9,162 nucleotides of DNA from Acidobacteriaceae bacterium (GTDB taxonomy: Bacteria > Acidobacteriota > Terriglobia > Terriglobales > Acidobacteriaceae): positions 2,684-11,845 of the forward strand of contig PLYW01000121.1 of NCBI GenBank assembly GCA_003151875.1. Reading direction: 5' to 3'. The translations under genes were made by a program, and so were the position numbers. Of the stretch, positions 1-6,313 are shown piece by piece. The notes under the pieces were generated by a model. It was not told the origin of the DNA and did not search any database. It worked only from the letters and a program-made list of their open reading frames with translations. Numbering within the stretch: the stretch's first letter is position 1; each line of letters starts with the position of its first letter.

Positions 1-825
1 GCGGAGTCGCGGGTGAAACGAGCTGCGCTCGCGCTCGACCTCCCGGTCGTCCAACCGGAGAAGATCAAGCACAACGATGAATTTCGCACGCAGTTGGAGA
101 GCCTTGCACCGGAAGCGATCATCGTGGTCGGCTACGGCCGCATCATCCCGCAGTGGATGATCGATCTGCCCAAGCTCGGCAACATCAATCTTCATGCGTC
201 GCTGCTGCCTAAATACCGCGGGGCCGCGCCGATCCAATGGGCGATTGCGGCGGGGGAAGGTGTCACCGGCGTGACCACCATGCGCATCGACGCCGGCCTC
301 GACACGGGCGACATTCTGCTGCAGTCTGAAGAACGGATCTCATCGGAAGATACTGCGCTCACGCTGGCTCCGCGGCTGGCGCAGGCGGGCGCCGAGCTCA
401 TGATCGCGACCCTGGCGGCCCTGGAGAACGGAGCCATAACGCCGCATCCGCAGGACGATGCCAAAGCCACGCTCGCTCCCATCCTCAAGCGGGAAGACGG
501 GCTCATCGATTTCTCGCGCAGCGCGCTGGATGCCTGGAACCGCTTGCGCGGATTTCAACCATGGCCGGGAGCGTTTACCAGCTTCCGGAGCAAAATGCTG
601 CACGTCCACTCGGCAATACCGGTTTCCACGCCTGGTATCGCGCCGGCGGGTCACTTCGCAATCGATAGCAATCGTTTGCTGATGGGCTTCGCGCACGATA
701 CGGCCCTTGAGGTCCGGGAATTGCAAGTCGAAGGCAAGAAGCGAATGAGCGCCCACGATTTCATCAATGGCTATCGGCCGCGCAGCGATGAAGTTCTAGG
801 CACCGCGCTGCACTTTCCGCAGTAA
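1..825 (+). CDS. fmt: Methionyl-tRNA formyltransferase, 5'-truncated
   Basis: Transfers the formyl group of 10-formyltetrahydrofolate to initiator Met-tRNA in the cytoplasm. The reading frame is open from base 1, so the GTG at 13 is an internal valine and not the start: the residues before it (AESR, then VKRAAL) align with the VK region about 50 residues into E. coli Fmt. About 48 N-terminal residues are therefore missing. Numbering from the codon at 13, the formyltransferase signature NINLHASLLPKYRGAAPIQ lies at 57-75, with catalytic Asn59 and His61. Catalytic Asp97 is in GLDTGD, and the 36-residue His-Asp spacing equals that of E. coli (His108, Asp144). The C-terminal domain that binds tRNA follows (FQPWPGAF, then GKKRMSAHDF near the end) and is of normal length. 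In many bacteria def precedes fmt; that region is outside the window. No strong terminator follows. Confidence 0.97.
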   Translation, partial: AESRVKRAALALDLPVVQPEKIKHNDEFRTQLESLAPEAIIVVGYGRIIPQWMIDLPKLGNINLHASLLPKYRGAAPIQWAIAAGEGVTGVTTMRIDAGLDTGDILLQSEERISSEDTALTLAPRLAQAGAELMIATLAALENGAITPHPQDDAKATLAPILKREDGLIDFSRSALDAWNRLRGFQPWPGAFTSFRSKMLHVHSAIPVSTPGIAPAGHFAIDSNRLLMGFAHDTALEVRELQVEGKKRMSAHDFINGYRPRSDEVLGTALHFPQ

Positions 826-911
826 ATCGACAACCCCAAAGTCGCGGTGCTTGGGAGTCCAGTCGCCCTGGCATCTATGCAAGCTGCACGTCAACATGAA
901 AGAGGTTCGCA

Positions 912-1793
912 ATGAAAATCGCATTTCTCGGATTGGGCAATATGGGAAGCCACATGGCCCGTCACCTGCTTCACGCCGGGCATGACGTCACGGTGTGGAA
1001 CCGAACTCTATCGAAAGCGGACGGACTACGCGCCCAAGGCGCCAAGGTAGGCAAATCGACCGGCGAGACCGTGAAAGACGCGGAGGCCGTCATCACCATG
1101 CTGGCCGATGATCACGCGGTTGAATCGGCTGTATTGCATTCGGGAGGAGTGCTGGACCATCTGCCACGAGGCGCGGTGCACATCTCGATGAGCACCATTA
1201 GCGTCGCACTGTCTCAGAAGCTGGCTGAAGACCACAGCAAGCGCGGGCAGCAATACATTGCCGCCCCCGTGTTTGGGCGTCCCGAAGCGGCGGAAGCAGG
1301 AAAGTTGTTTGTGGTGGCGGCGGGTGACAAACCAGCGGTTGAACGCTACAAGCCGCTACTGGAGGTGTTGGGACAACGTGTGTTCGTCATCGGCGATAAG
1401 CCGGAAATGGCCAACGTGGTAAAGCTGAGCGGCAATTTTCTCATTGCCTCGGTAATCGAGTCGTTGGGAGAAGCGATTGCCCTCACGCGCAAGTACGGCA
1501 TCGATCCGCACGCCTATGTGGAATTCCTGACCAATTCCCTGTTCGCCGCCCCGGTATATAAGACCTATGGCGGCATCATCGCCGAAGAAAAATATCAGCC
1601 TGCGGGATTCAAGTTGCGACTGGGGCTGAAGGATGTCCGGCTCGCCCTGGCCGCGGCTGAAGCTGTAGATGCGCCTCTGCCCTTCGCCAGTGTAGTGCGC
1701 GATCACATGCTGACCGCCATTGGCCATGGCATGGAGGACATGGACTGGAGTTCGACGGCAAAACTGGCGGCGGAGAATGCCGGGCTGAAGTGA
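912..1793 (+). CDS. NAD(P)-dependent oxidoreductase, beta-hydroxyacid dehydrogenase (3-hydroxyisobutyrate dehydrogenase-like) family
   Basis: Complete 293-residue cytosolic enzyme of the family that reduces or oxidises small beta-hydroxyacids and related aldehydes (HIBADH, tartronate semialdehyde reductase, GLYR). The N-terminal Rossmann fold begins at once with GLGNMG (residues 7-12). The second strand ends in VWNRT (28-32), where the Arg after Asn usually indicates NADPH preference. The all-alpha C-terminal domain carries the likely catalytic lysine K171 in VKLSGN with N175. The usual DAPVSGG substrate loop reads APVFGRPEAAEAG (118-130), which marks a separate subgroup whose substrate I cannot name. 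The start is supported by AGAGG at 901-905, six bases before ATG. It follows fmt after 86 nt and precedes marR by 62 nt, so co-transcription with either is possible but not shown. Confidence 0.93.
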   Translation: MKIAFLGLGNMGSHMARHLLHAGHDVTVWNRTLSKADGLRAQGAKVGKSTGETVKDAEAVITMLADDHAVESAVLHSGGVLDHLPRGAVHISMSTISVALSQKLAEDHSKRGQQYIAAPVFGRPEAAEAGKLFVVAAGDKPAVERYKPLLEVLGQRVFVIGDKPEMANVVKLSGNFLIASVIESLGEAIALTRKYGIDPHAYVEFLTNSLFAAPVYKTYGGIIAEEKYQPAGFKLRLGLKDVRLALAAAEAVDAPLPFASVVRDHMLTAIGHGMEDMDWSSTAKLAAENAGLK

Positions 1794-1817
1794 TTGCACT
1801 AGCGATTCGGACAGACA

Positions 1818-1855
1818 GATTGCTTTGATGTTGTAGTATCTCAGCAGAGGCAATC
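1818..1855 (+). promoter_or_regulatory. Possible RBS-sequestering hairpin before marR
   Basis: GATTGCTTT (1818-1826) can pair with GAGGCAATC (1847-1855): nine pairs, two of them G-U, with a 20-nt loop. The 3' arm contains most of the AGAGG ribosome-binding site and ends directly before the GTG start, so the fold would hide the RBS. A third copy of GATTGC lies at 1792-1797. The pairing is seen in the sequence; any regulatory role is inference, because the transcript start is unknown. Confidence 0.25.
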
Positions 1856-2314
1856 GTGACCCGAATCCAGTCTCGTCGAACGCAGCAGCGTCTGGCACTG
1901 AGCACCTATGTCAAGTTAATGCGCGCCGCCAACTCAGCCCGCAGTTACGCTTCCCGCAGTCTCAGTGGCGCCAACTTGACCCTGACCCAATTCGCTGTCC
2001 TGGAAGCGCTTTATCATTTGGGGCCCATGTCACTGTCGGACGTCGCCCGGAAGGTTTTGACCACCGGAGGAAATTTGACGATGGTGGTGGGCAATCTGGA
2101 GAAGCTAGGTCTGGCACGCCGGCAGAGCTGTCCGGAGGACAAGCGCGTGTTGATCGTGACGCTCACCGCCAAGGGCAAGACCCTGCTGCGGGACATTTTC
2201 CCCAGGCATGCCGCCGCCATTGTTGAATTCCTTAGTGTGCTCGGCCCGGAAGAGCAGGAGCGGCTGGGCGATCTCTGCCGGAAGCTGGGGAAACAGCCAA
2301 AATTCTCCGTTTGA
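1856..2314 (+). CDS. MarR-family winged-helix transcriptional regulator
   Basis: Complete 152-residue DNA-binding protein. N- and C-terminal helices (about 10-40 and 115-145) would form the dimer interface. The winged helix-turn-helix lies between them: LTLTQFAVLEAL (41-52), LSDVARKV (60-67), recognition helix around GGNLTMVVGNLEKLGL (71-86), and the wing with the family signature EDKRVLIVTLTAKG (94-107). Cysteines occur at 92 and 141, but there is no OhrR-type N-terminal redox cysteine, so the ligand is unknown. The start is GTG, preceded by AGAGG at 1846-1850 with a 5-nt gap. It lies upstream of and in line with the pirin gene, and a palindrome in the gap between them could be its operator. 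MarR proteins commonly repress their own or a neighbouring gene, so control of the pirin/methyltransferase pair is a reasonable inference. Confidence 0.93.
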   Translation: MTRIQSRRTQQRLALSTYVKLMRAANSARSYASRSLSGANLTLTQFAVLEALYHLGPMSLSDVARKVLTTGGNLTMVVGNLEKLGLARRQSCPEDKRVLIVTLTAKGKTLLRDIFPRHAAAIVEFLSVLGPEEQERLGDLCRKLGKQPKFSV

Positions 2315-2339
2315 CGTACTTCGGTGGACTTGAATCTTT

Positions 2340-2353
2340 CTTCAACGTTAAAG
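2340..2353. promoter_or_regulatory. Candidate MarR operator palindrome upstream of the pirin gene
   Basis: CTTCAACGTTAAAG is an inverted repeat of two 7-bp halves centred on AAC|GTT, with 12 of 14 positions symmetric. It lies in the 71-nt gap between marR and the pirin gene, 32 nt before the pirin ATG. Size and AT-rich symmetric form suit a MarR-dimer site. I found no equally good copy before marR itself, and no clear -35/-10 pair around it, so the assignment is tentative. Confidence 0.35.
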
Positions 2354-2385
2354 CATCTTATTGATAGCGATTCGGGAGGAACATC

Positions 2386-3090
2386 ATGATCACCATCAGG
2401 CCATCTGAAGAGCGCGGCCATAACAACCACGGCTGGTTGGATACGCATTTCACCTTTTCATTCGCCGATTACTTCGATCCCAAGCACATGGGTTTTCGCG
2501 ACTTGCGCGTCATTAACGAGGACTGGATCAGCGCCGGTAAGGGTTTCGGAATGCATCCGCACCGCGACATGGAAATCATCACCTACGTAATCGAGGGCGA
2601 GCTGAACCATCGCGACAGCACCGGACGCGGTGCCGCCATCAAGCAGAACGACGTGCAGCGCATGTCGGCGGGCACCGGCGTCATGCACAGCGAGGTCAAT
2701 CAGTCCAAAAAGCCAGTCCACCTGCTGCAGATATGGATCTTGCCTGAGGCGGAAGGTTTGAAGCCCAGCTACGAAGACCGCACCTTCCCGGTCGAAGAGA
2801 AGCGGAACCGGCTGCGGCTAATCGCGTCGCATGACGGACGCGAGGGCTCGACCACCATCAACCAGGACACCAACGTGTACGCTTCCCTGCTCGAAGGCGG
2901 GAAGAAGGTAGGGCTCGACCTGCGGCCCGGCCGTCATGCCTGGGTGCAGTTGGTCAAGGGAGAGCTTGACGTCAACGGCGCCAGGCTGACCAAAGGCGAT
3001 GGCGCCGCAATCAGCGGTGAAACCAAGCTGCAACTGACCAGCGCTGCGCCCAACGACGAAGCGGAATTCCTGCTGTTCGATCTGGCGTAA
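2386..3090 (+). CDS. yhhW: Pirin-family bicupin (YhhW-like, quercetin 2,3-dioxygenase-type)
   Basis: Complete 234-residue cytosolic protein with strong resemblance to E. coli YhhW (231 aa). It opens with the family N-terminus (ERGHNNHGWLDTHFTFSFADY, residues 9-29). The metal site of the N-terminal cupin is intact: His57 and His59 in GMHPHRDME, then His101 and Glu103 in GTGVMHSEVN, the four ligands of YhhW and human pirin. The C-terminal cupin (about 145-234) contains HAWVQLVKGELDVNG and lacks obvious metal ligands, as is normal. YhhW shows quercetinase activity in vitro; the physiological substrate is generally unknown, and this one may act on another aromatic or serve in stress response. The start is firm: GGGAGGA at 2374-2380, 5 nt before ATG. 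It sits directly after marR and 5 nt before the methyltransferase gene, and is probably co-transcribed with the latter. Confidence 0.95.
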   Translation: MITIRPSEERGHNNHGWLDTHFTFSFADYFDPKHMGFRDLRVINEDWISAGKGFGMHPHRDMEIITYVIEGELNHRDSTGRGAAIKQNDVQRMSAGTGVMHSEVNQSKKPVHLLQIWILPEAEGLKPSYEDRTFPVEEKRNRLRLIASHDGREGSTTINQDTNVYASLLEGGKKVGLDLRPGRHAWVQLVKGELDVNGARLTKGDGAAISGETKLQLTSAAPNDEAEFLLFDLA

Positions 3091-3095
3091 TTCCG

Positions 3096-3899
3096 ATGCG
3101 GCGTGATGCGATGACACTGTCGCATAGCGGCGCTCGCAGTTACTATCTTCCTGTGGCGGAGCGTAAACCACCTCACAACAAATCTGGTGCGTTGGCTTGG
3201 CTCAGCGGCACATTCCGCAGTCGCGGCTTATTTGGCGCCGTACGCTGGTATGCGGCTGGCGCCGTTGAGGCGTTGCGGGACCTGACACCGGCCCGTCGCA
3301 AATCGCGCTATGGCGACATCGATTATGACTTCGAGCACGGCGTGGACACAACCTGGGCAAACGTCAGCCTGCGCACCCGTCTTCGCGAGCTGCTTTCGGG
3401 AGGCCAGTATCAACCTTCGGAACCCGCGCTGTTTCAGGAGATCCTTAATTCCCTGCCGGTCGCTGTGGATGGCTTCACATTCATCGATCTCGGCTCCGGT
3501 AAGGGACGGACCCTGCTGATGGCATCGGAGTACCTCTTCCGGCGAATCATCGGCGTGGAATTGCTTGCGGAATTAAATGAGGTCACGCAGCAGAACATTG
3601 CGCGGTATCGCAGCGAGCGGCAGAAGTGTTGCGCCATTGAGTCGCACACCGGCGATGCTCGCTCTTTTGAATTTCCTCGCGAAGCCGTTGTGCTTTACCT
3701 ATTCAACCCTTTTCCCGAATATGTGCTGCGCGAGGTGCTGGCCAACCTGCATGGTTCTGTGATGGCTTTTCCGCGCGAGGTATATGTCATTTATCACAAC
3801 CTGATGCACGAAAATGTCTTCGACGAACAAGCATGGTTGCGCCCTGTCCAGCGCACGCACCAGTTTGCCATCTTTGAAGCGGCGGTCCGCGATCTCTAA
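3096..3899 (+). CDS. Class I SAM-dependent methyltransferase of unknown substrate
   Basis: 267 residues from the first ATG. The C-terminal half is a Rossmann methyltransferase fold: motif I FIDLGSGKGRT (129-139), acidic residue E155 in GVEL after the second strand, D187 in TGDAR, and a motif IV-like LFNPFP (202-207) where many methyltransferases have D/N-P-P-Y. The segment before it, YGDIDYDFEHGVDTTWANVS (72-91), is conserved in homologues I recall from acidobacteria and related soil bacteria, annotated only as methyltransferases. No signal peptide is evident. The start is uncertain: no Shine-Dalgarno precedes ATG 3096, ATG 3111 or GTG 3153, and recognisable family sequence begins only around residue 40. 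It lies 5 nt after the pirin stop, so translational coupling is likely. Its TAA overlaps the stop of the convergent NrfD gene. The substrate (small molecule, protein or lipid) cannot be inferred. Confidence 0.88.
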   Translation: MRRDAMTLSHSGARSYYLPVAERKPPHNKSGALAWLSGTFRSRGLFGAVRWYAAGAVEALRDLTPARRKSRYGDIDYDFEHGVDTTWANVSLRTRLRELLSGGQYQPSEPALFQEILNSLPVAVDGFTFIDLGSGKGRTLLMASEYLFRRIIGVELLAELNEVTQQNIARYRSERQKCCAIESHTGDARSFEFPREAVVLYLFNPFPEYVLREVLANLHGSVMAFPREVYVIYHNLMHENVFDEQAWLRPVQRTHQFAIFEAAVRDL

Positions 3900-5095
3900 T
3901 CGGCTCCGTAGGCCGCAACCGCGACCGACGATATCGCCGACTTCTTCTCTGGCCAGGGCGGCAGGAGCTTCACCAAAACCCCCAGGATGACGAAGGGCAG
4001 GACGGTCAACACGATCGCCGTCAACAATCCTTCGCGAGTCACGAAGCCCATCTTGTAGGTGGTATAGCCGAGAAAGCTCTTGGAGAATAGCTGGCCGCCA
4101 ATGACGACATTCCAGCGCATGGCGAAAATGCCAATCATGGTCAAGCATCCGGCAACCACATAAATCCGTTTGCGCTGCTCGGCTGCGAGTTTCACCACCT
4201 GGGTCACGCCAATCAGTAGAATTGGAAGCACTGTGCCTAACAGAATTTGAATTACCACTTGCGACAGGAACAAACGCGTGTGGACCATGAAATCGAGGCT
4301 GCGGAACGATTCGTCGGCTTCGTAGATGCGGTGGATCAGGTCCAGCATCTCCAGGCTGAAGTCGATGATGAAGGTGTAGAACAGATATTTCGCCACCGTG
4401 TCCACGCAGTCCATATCAATCGGCTCCCGGCGGAGCCGGCACATCAGCATATAAAGCAACATCACGATGGCAATGCCCGATACCATGGCGGAGAAAAGGA
4501 ACACTACCGGCATCAGCGGCGAAGACCACCACGGGTTCGCCTTCACCGAGCCAAAAATAAAGCCGACATAGCCGTGCAGCAGAAACGCGGAGGGGATACC
4601 GATCACAGTGACCAGCCAACCCACTCGCTCGTCGATGTGCAGCGAACGCTCGCTGATGTTGGTGGAACCCAGCGTCAGCACTCGGTACACCAATCGCTTC
4701 CAGCCGGTTGTGCATTGCGACATCACCACGATGTCGCGCCGATAGTCGAGCCAGATTTCCACCACCAGCACGGCCAGCAGATACCACAGGTACACGAAGC
4801 CAAACATCGCCATCGCGGAAGATCGGTGGGGCGTCAGATACATCTCGAACGAACGCTCCGGATGTCCCAAATGCAACTGCAAGGGCAGCGGAGCGACGAT
4901 CAGGAAGGCAAGCGCCGTCAGCAGGGCCAGCCGATACGTGGGCTTTACCGCCTTCACCATGAACACGCGTTCCAGCGAAGCCAGAATGAACGCGCCAGCC
5001 ACCAGTCCCGTGAGGAACGGATACAGCACGATCAGTACGCTCCACTGGAGCTCCACTTCGTTCGGATACATGAAGCCTTCAACCGGAATCTGCAA
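3896..5095 (-). CDS. nrfD: NrfD/PsrC-family quinone-interacting membrane subunit
   Basis: Polytopic inner-membrane protein of 399 residues from the chosen TTG, expected to exchange electrons between menaquinone/ubiquinone and the FeS subunit encoded just upstream. About nine hydrophobic spans are visible (near 19-43, 54-75, 94-116, 158-181, 193-219, 237-257, 276-299, 309-329, 356-379). Family-like motifs include PFLTGLVAGAFI in the first span, HLGHPERSFEMYLTPH after the second, HGYVGFIFGSVKANPWWSSP, and RWNVVIGGQ after span eight. TTG 5095 is preferred because AAGGAG (5107-5102) lies 6 nt before it and overlaps the upstream stop. An in-frame ATG at 5122 would overlap the upstream gene by 17 nt and has no Shine-Dalgarno; ATG 5071 is a further option. 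nrfD is a family name here: no nrfA is in the window, and DsrP- or HmcC-type roles fit equally. Confidence 0.93.
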   Translation of the reverse strand: MQIPVEGFMYPNEVELQWSVLIVLYPFLTGLVAGAFILASLERVFMVKAVKPTYRLALLTALAFLIVAPLPLQLHLGHPERSFEMYLTPHRSSAMAMFGFVYLWYLLAVLVVEIWLDYRRDIVVMSQCTTGWKRLVYRVLTLGSTNISERSLHIDERVGWLVTVIGIPSAFLLHGYVGFIFGSVKANPWWSSPLMPVVFLFSAMVSGIAIVMLLYMLMCRLRREPIDMDCVDTVAKYLFYTFIIDFSLEMLDLIHRIYEADESFRSLDFMVHTRLFLSQVVIQILLGTVLPILLIGVTQVVKLAAEQRKRIYVVAGCLTMIGIFAMRWNVVIGGQLFSKSFLGYTTYKMGFVTREGLLTAIVLTVLPFVILGVLVKLLPPWPEKKSAISSVAVAAYGAD

Positions 5096-5101
5096 CAGGA
5101 G

Positions 5102-5107
5102 CTCCTT
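5102..5107 (-). promoter_or_regulatory. Shine-Dalgarno deciding the NrfD start
   Basis: On the - strand the upstream gene ends ...GCGATAAGGAGCTCCTGTTG. The TAA stop (5108-5106) shares bases with a consensus AAGGAG, followed after six bases by an in-frame TTG. This makes TTG 5095 a better start than ATG 5122 and implies that ribosomes finishing the FeS gene reinitiate on the NrfD gene. Confidence 0.7.
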
Positions 5108-5837
5108 ATCGCACCGAGCCATCCAAGCCGTTGTAAAACAGCTTCGAGCGGGTGGCCAAGTAAGGTTTTAGAACTTGCACGCTATGAGTTTTCAAAAACT
5201 CATGAATTGGATCATTGGGATTTTTCAGGTCCGCAAGCTGGCGAGCGCCCGTCGGACAGTTTTCGCAGCAGGCAGTCGTGAGCCCTTTCGTAATGCGGTG
5301 ATAGCAGAGCGTACATTTCTGGGCAGTTTTCTTCTTCGGATCGACGAAACGGCAGCCGTACGGACATGCTTGCACGCAATAGCGGCAGCCCAGGCAGTAT
5401 TTTTGGTCCACCAGTACCACGCCATCAGGACTGACAAAGGTTGCGCCCACGGGACACACCTGAGTACACGGTGAGTCGGCACAGTGATTGCACATTTTGG
5501 GAACGAAGAAATTCTTCCCGTCGCTTGCCGTCGCCGGCGGAAACCCGTTCTTGCCGCCATCGGGCGAATCCACCTTGGGGTTTTCAATGTCATAGTCGGA
5601 GACGTGATAGCGTTCGACCCAGGTACGGAAATAGCCGTCAGGAACCTGGTTCTCCATCTGGCAAGCCCGGACGCAACTGCCGCAGCCAATGCACTTGGTG
5701 ATGTCCACCAACATACCCCACCAGTGCTCCGTCATGTTGTAGTTGGGTGAAGCCTCGGGCGTTCCCGCCAGGATGCTCTTCCAGGCAACCGCGGCAGCAG
5801 GCAACAGAATAAGCAGTTGACGGCGAGTGATACTCAT
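5106..5837 (-). CDS. nrfC: Tat-exported ferredoxin-like subunit with four [4Fe-4S] cluster sites (NrfC/DsrO-like)
   Basis: 243-residue periplasm-facing electron carrier, the expected relay between the tetrahaem cytochrome and the NrfD protein. The N-terminus is a twin-arginine signal (TRRQLL at 4-9, then the hydrophobic LLPAAAVAW). Sixteen cluster cysteines are visible: C49-x2-C52-x2-C55-x3-C59; C116-x2-C119-x4-C124-x3-C128; C148-x2-C151-x2-C154-x3-C158; and C175-x2-C178-x11-C190-x3-C194. This is the four-cluster pattern of NrfC, PsrB, DmsB and DsrO. The frame stays open to 6056, but the start is ATG 5837: GGGAGG (5849-5844) lies 6 nt before it and the Tat signal begins there. The ATG overlaps the cytochrome stop as ATGA, and the stop overlaps the RBS of the NrfD gene. 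nrfC is a family-level name; the true partner enzyme is not known. Confidence 0.95.
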   Translation of the reverse strand: MSITRRQLLILLPAAAVAWKSILAGTPEASPNYNMTEHWWGMLVDITKCIGCGSCVRACQMENQVPDGYFRTWVERYHVSDYDIENPKVDSPDGGKNGFPPATASDGKNFFVPKMCNHCADSPCTQVCPVGATFVSPDGVVLVDQKYCLGCRYCVQACPYGCRFVDPKKKTAQKCTLCYHRITKGLTTACCENCPTGARQLADLKNPNDPIHEFLKTHSVQVLKPYLATRSKLFYNGLDGSVR

Positions 5838-6313
5838 TGGTTGCCTCCCGCAACCGCAACGATGGCGGGACTGTGCGGCTGGTGGCAGGTTTCGCAAGGC
5901 GCCCCGCCTGAGTGCTCGGCAGAGACGACCTGGGGGAAGTTCTTCGGCTTGGCCAGGTTTGCCTCGTGACAACGAACGCACAGCACGGCGGTGTCCAGCT
6001 TCGCTGGCTGTACCGAGGCGGGATCGTCGGCGTGGGTCGCCAGCGGCCCATGGCACGCCTCGCAGGCCACTTGCTTATGCACGCCCTTGCTCTTCACTTC
6101 GAGGACGTCGGCATGGCAGCCTTCGCAGACTTGATGGCCGGCATAGGAAATCGGCAGCGCTGCGGTCTCTTTGATCGCATCGGCCCGATAATGTCCGTAC
6201 TGCCCAAAACTGCGCGGCACAAGGACCCCCCGGAAGGCCAGGAACAAAACGCCCCCCACCAGGAAGACCGATGCCAAACGGAACAGGTGACCTGCATCTT
6301 TGAACGCTTTCAT
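5834..6313 (-). CDS. Membrane-anchored tetrahaem cytochrome c (NrfB/DsrJ/cytochrome c3-like)
   Basis: 159-residue periplasmic haem protein held by one N-terminal transmembrane helix (about residues 12-30, LASVFLVGGVLFLAF). Four CxxCH haem-attachment motifs are visible: CEGCH (63-67), CEACH (84-88), CVRCH (112-116) and CETCH (140-144). Extra histidines nearby (HKQVAC, LATHADD, SAEHSGG, HQPHSP) could be distal ligands. The signal-anchor with no lipobox and the multihaem content resemble DsrJ (three haems) and NrfB (five haems), but the count of four differs from both. The start is ambiguous: ATG 6313 gives a compact anchor, while an in-frame TTG at 6343 would add ten residues; neither has a strong RBS. 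It is first in a translationally coupled operon with the FeS and NrfD genes. A CRP-like site and a 26-codon upstream frame lie before it. Confidence 0.92.
   Translation of the reverse strand: MKAFKDAGHLFRLASVFLVGGVLFLAFRGVLVPRSFGQYGHYRADAIKETAALPISYAGHQVCEGCHADVLEVKSKGVHKQVACEACHGPLATHADDPASVQPAKLDTAVLCVRCHEANLAKPKNFPQVVSAEHSGGAPCETCHQPHSPAIVAVAGGNQ

Noticed and set aside
13..15. GTG at 13 as the start of fmt
   Set aside because: The frame is open upstream to base 1, and the sequence around it aligns about 50 residues into Fmt, so the gene is simply cut by the window edge.
835..855. CCCAA...TTGGG hairpin after fmt as a terminator
   Set aside because: Only a 5-bp stem with an 11-nt loop and no T-run follows; not enough to call a terminator.
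4247..5281. 344-codon open frame on the + strand opposite the NrfD and FeS genes
   Set aside because: The product is His/Gln/Arg-rich with no recognisable motif and lies antisense to well-supported membrane and FeS proteins; it reflects codon bias of the opposite strand.
5838..6056. N-terminal extension of the FeS protein to an upstream start at 6056
   Set aside because: The added sequence is Arg/Pro/Gly-rich and lies inside the cytochrome gene in another frame. The Tat signal and GGGAGG site place the start at 5837.
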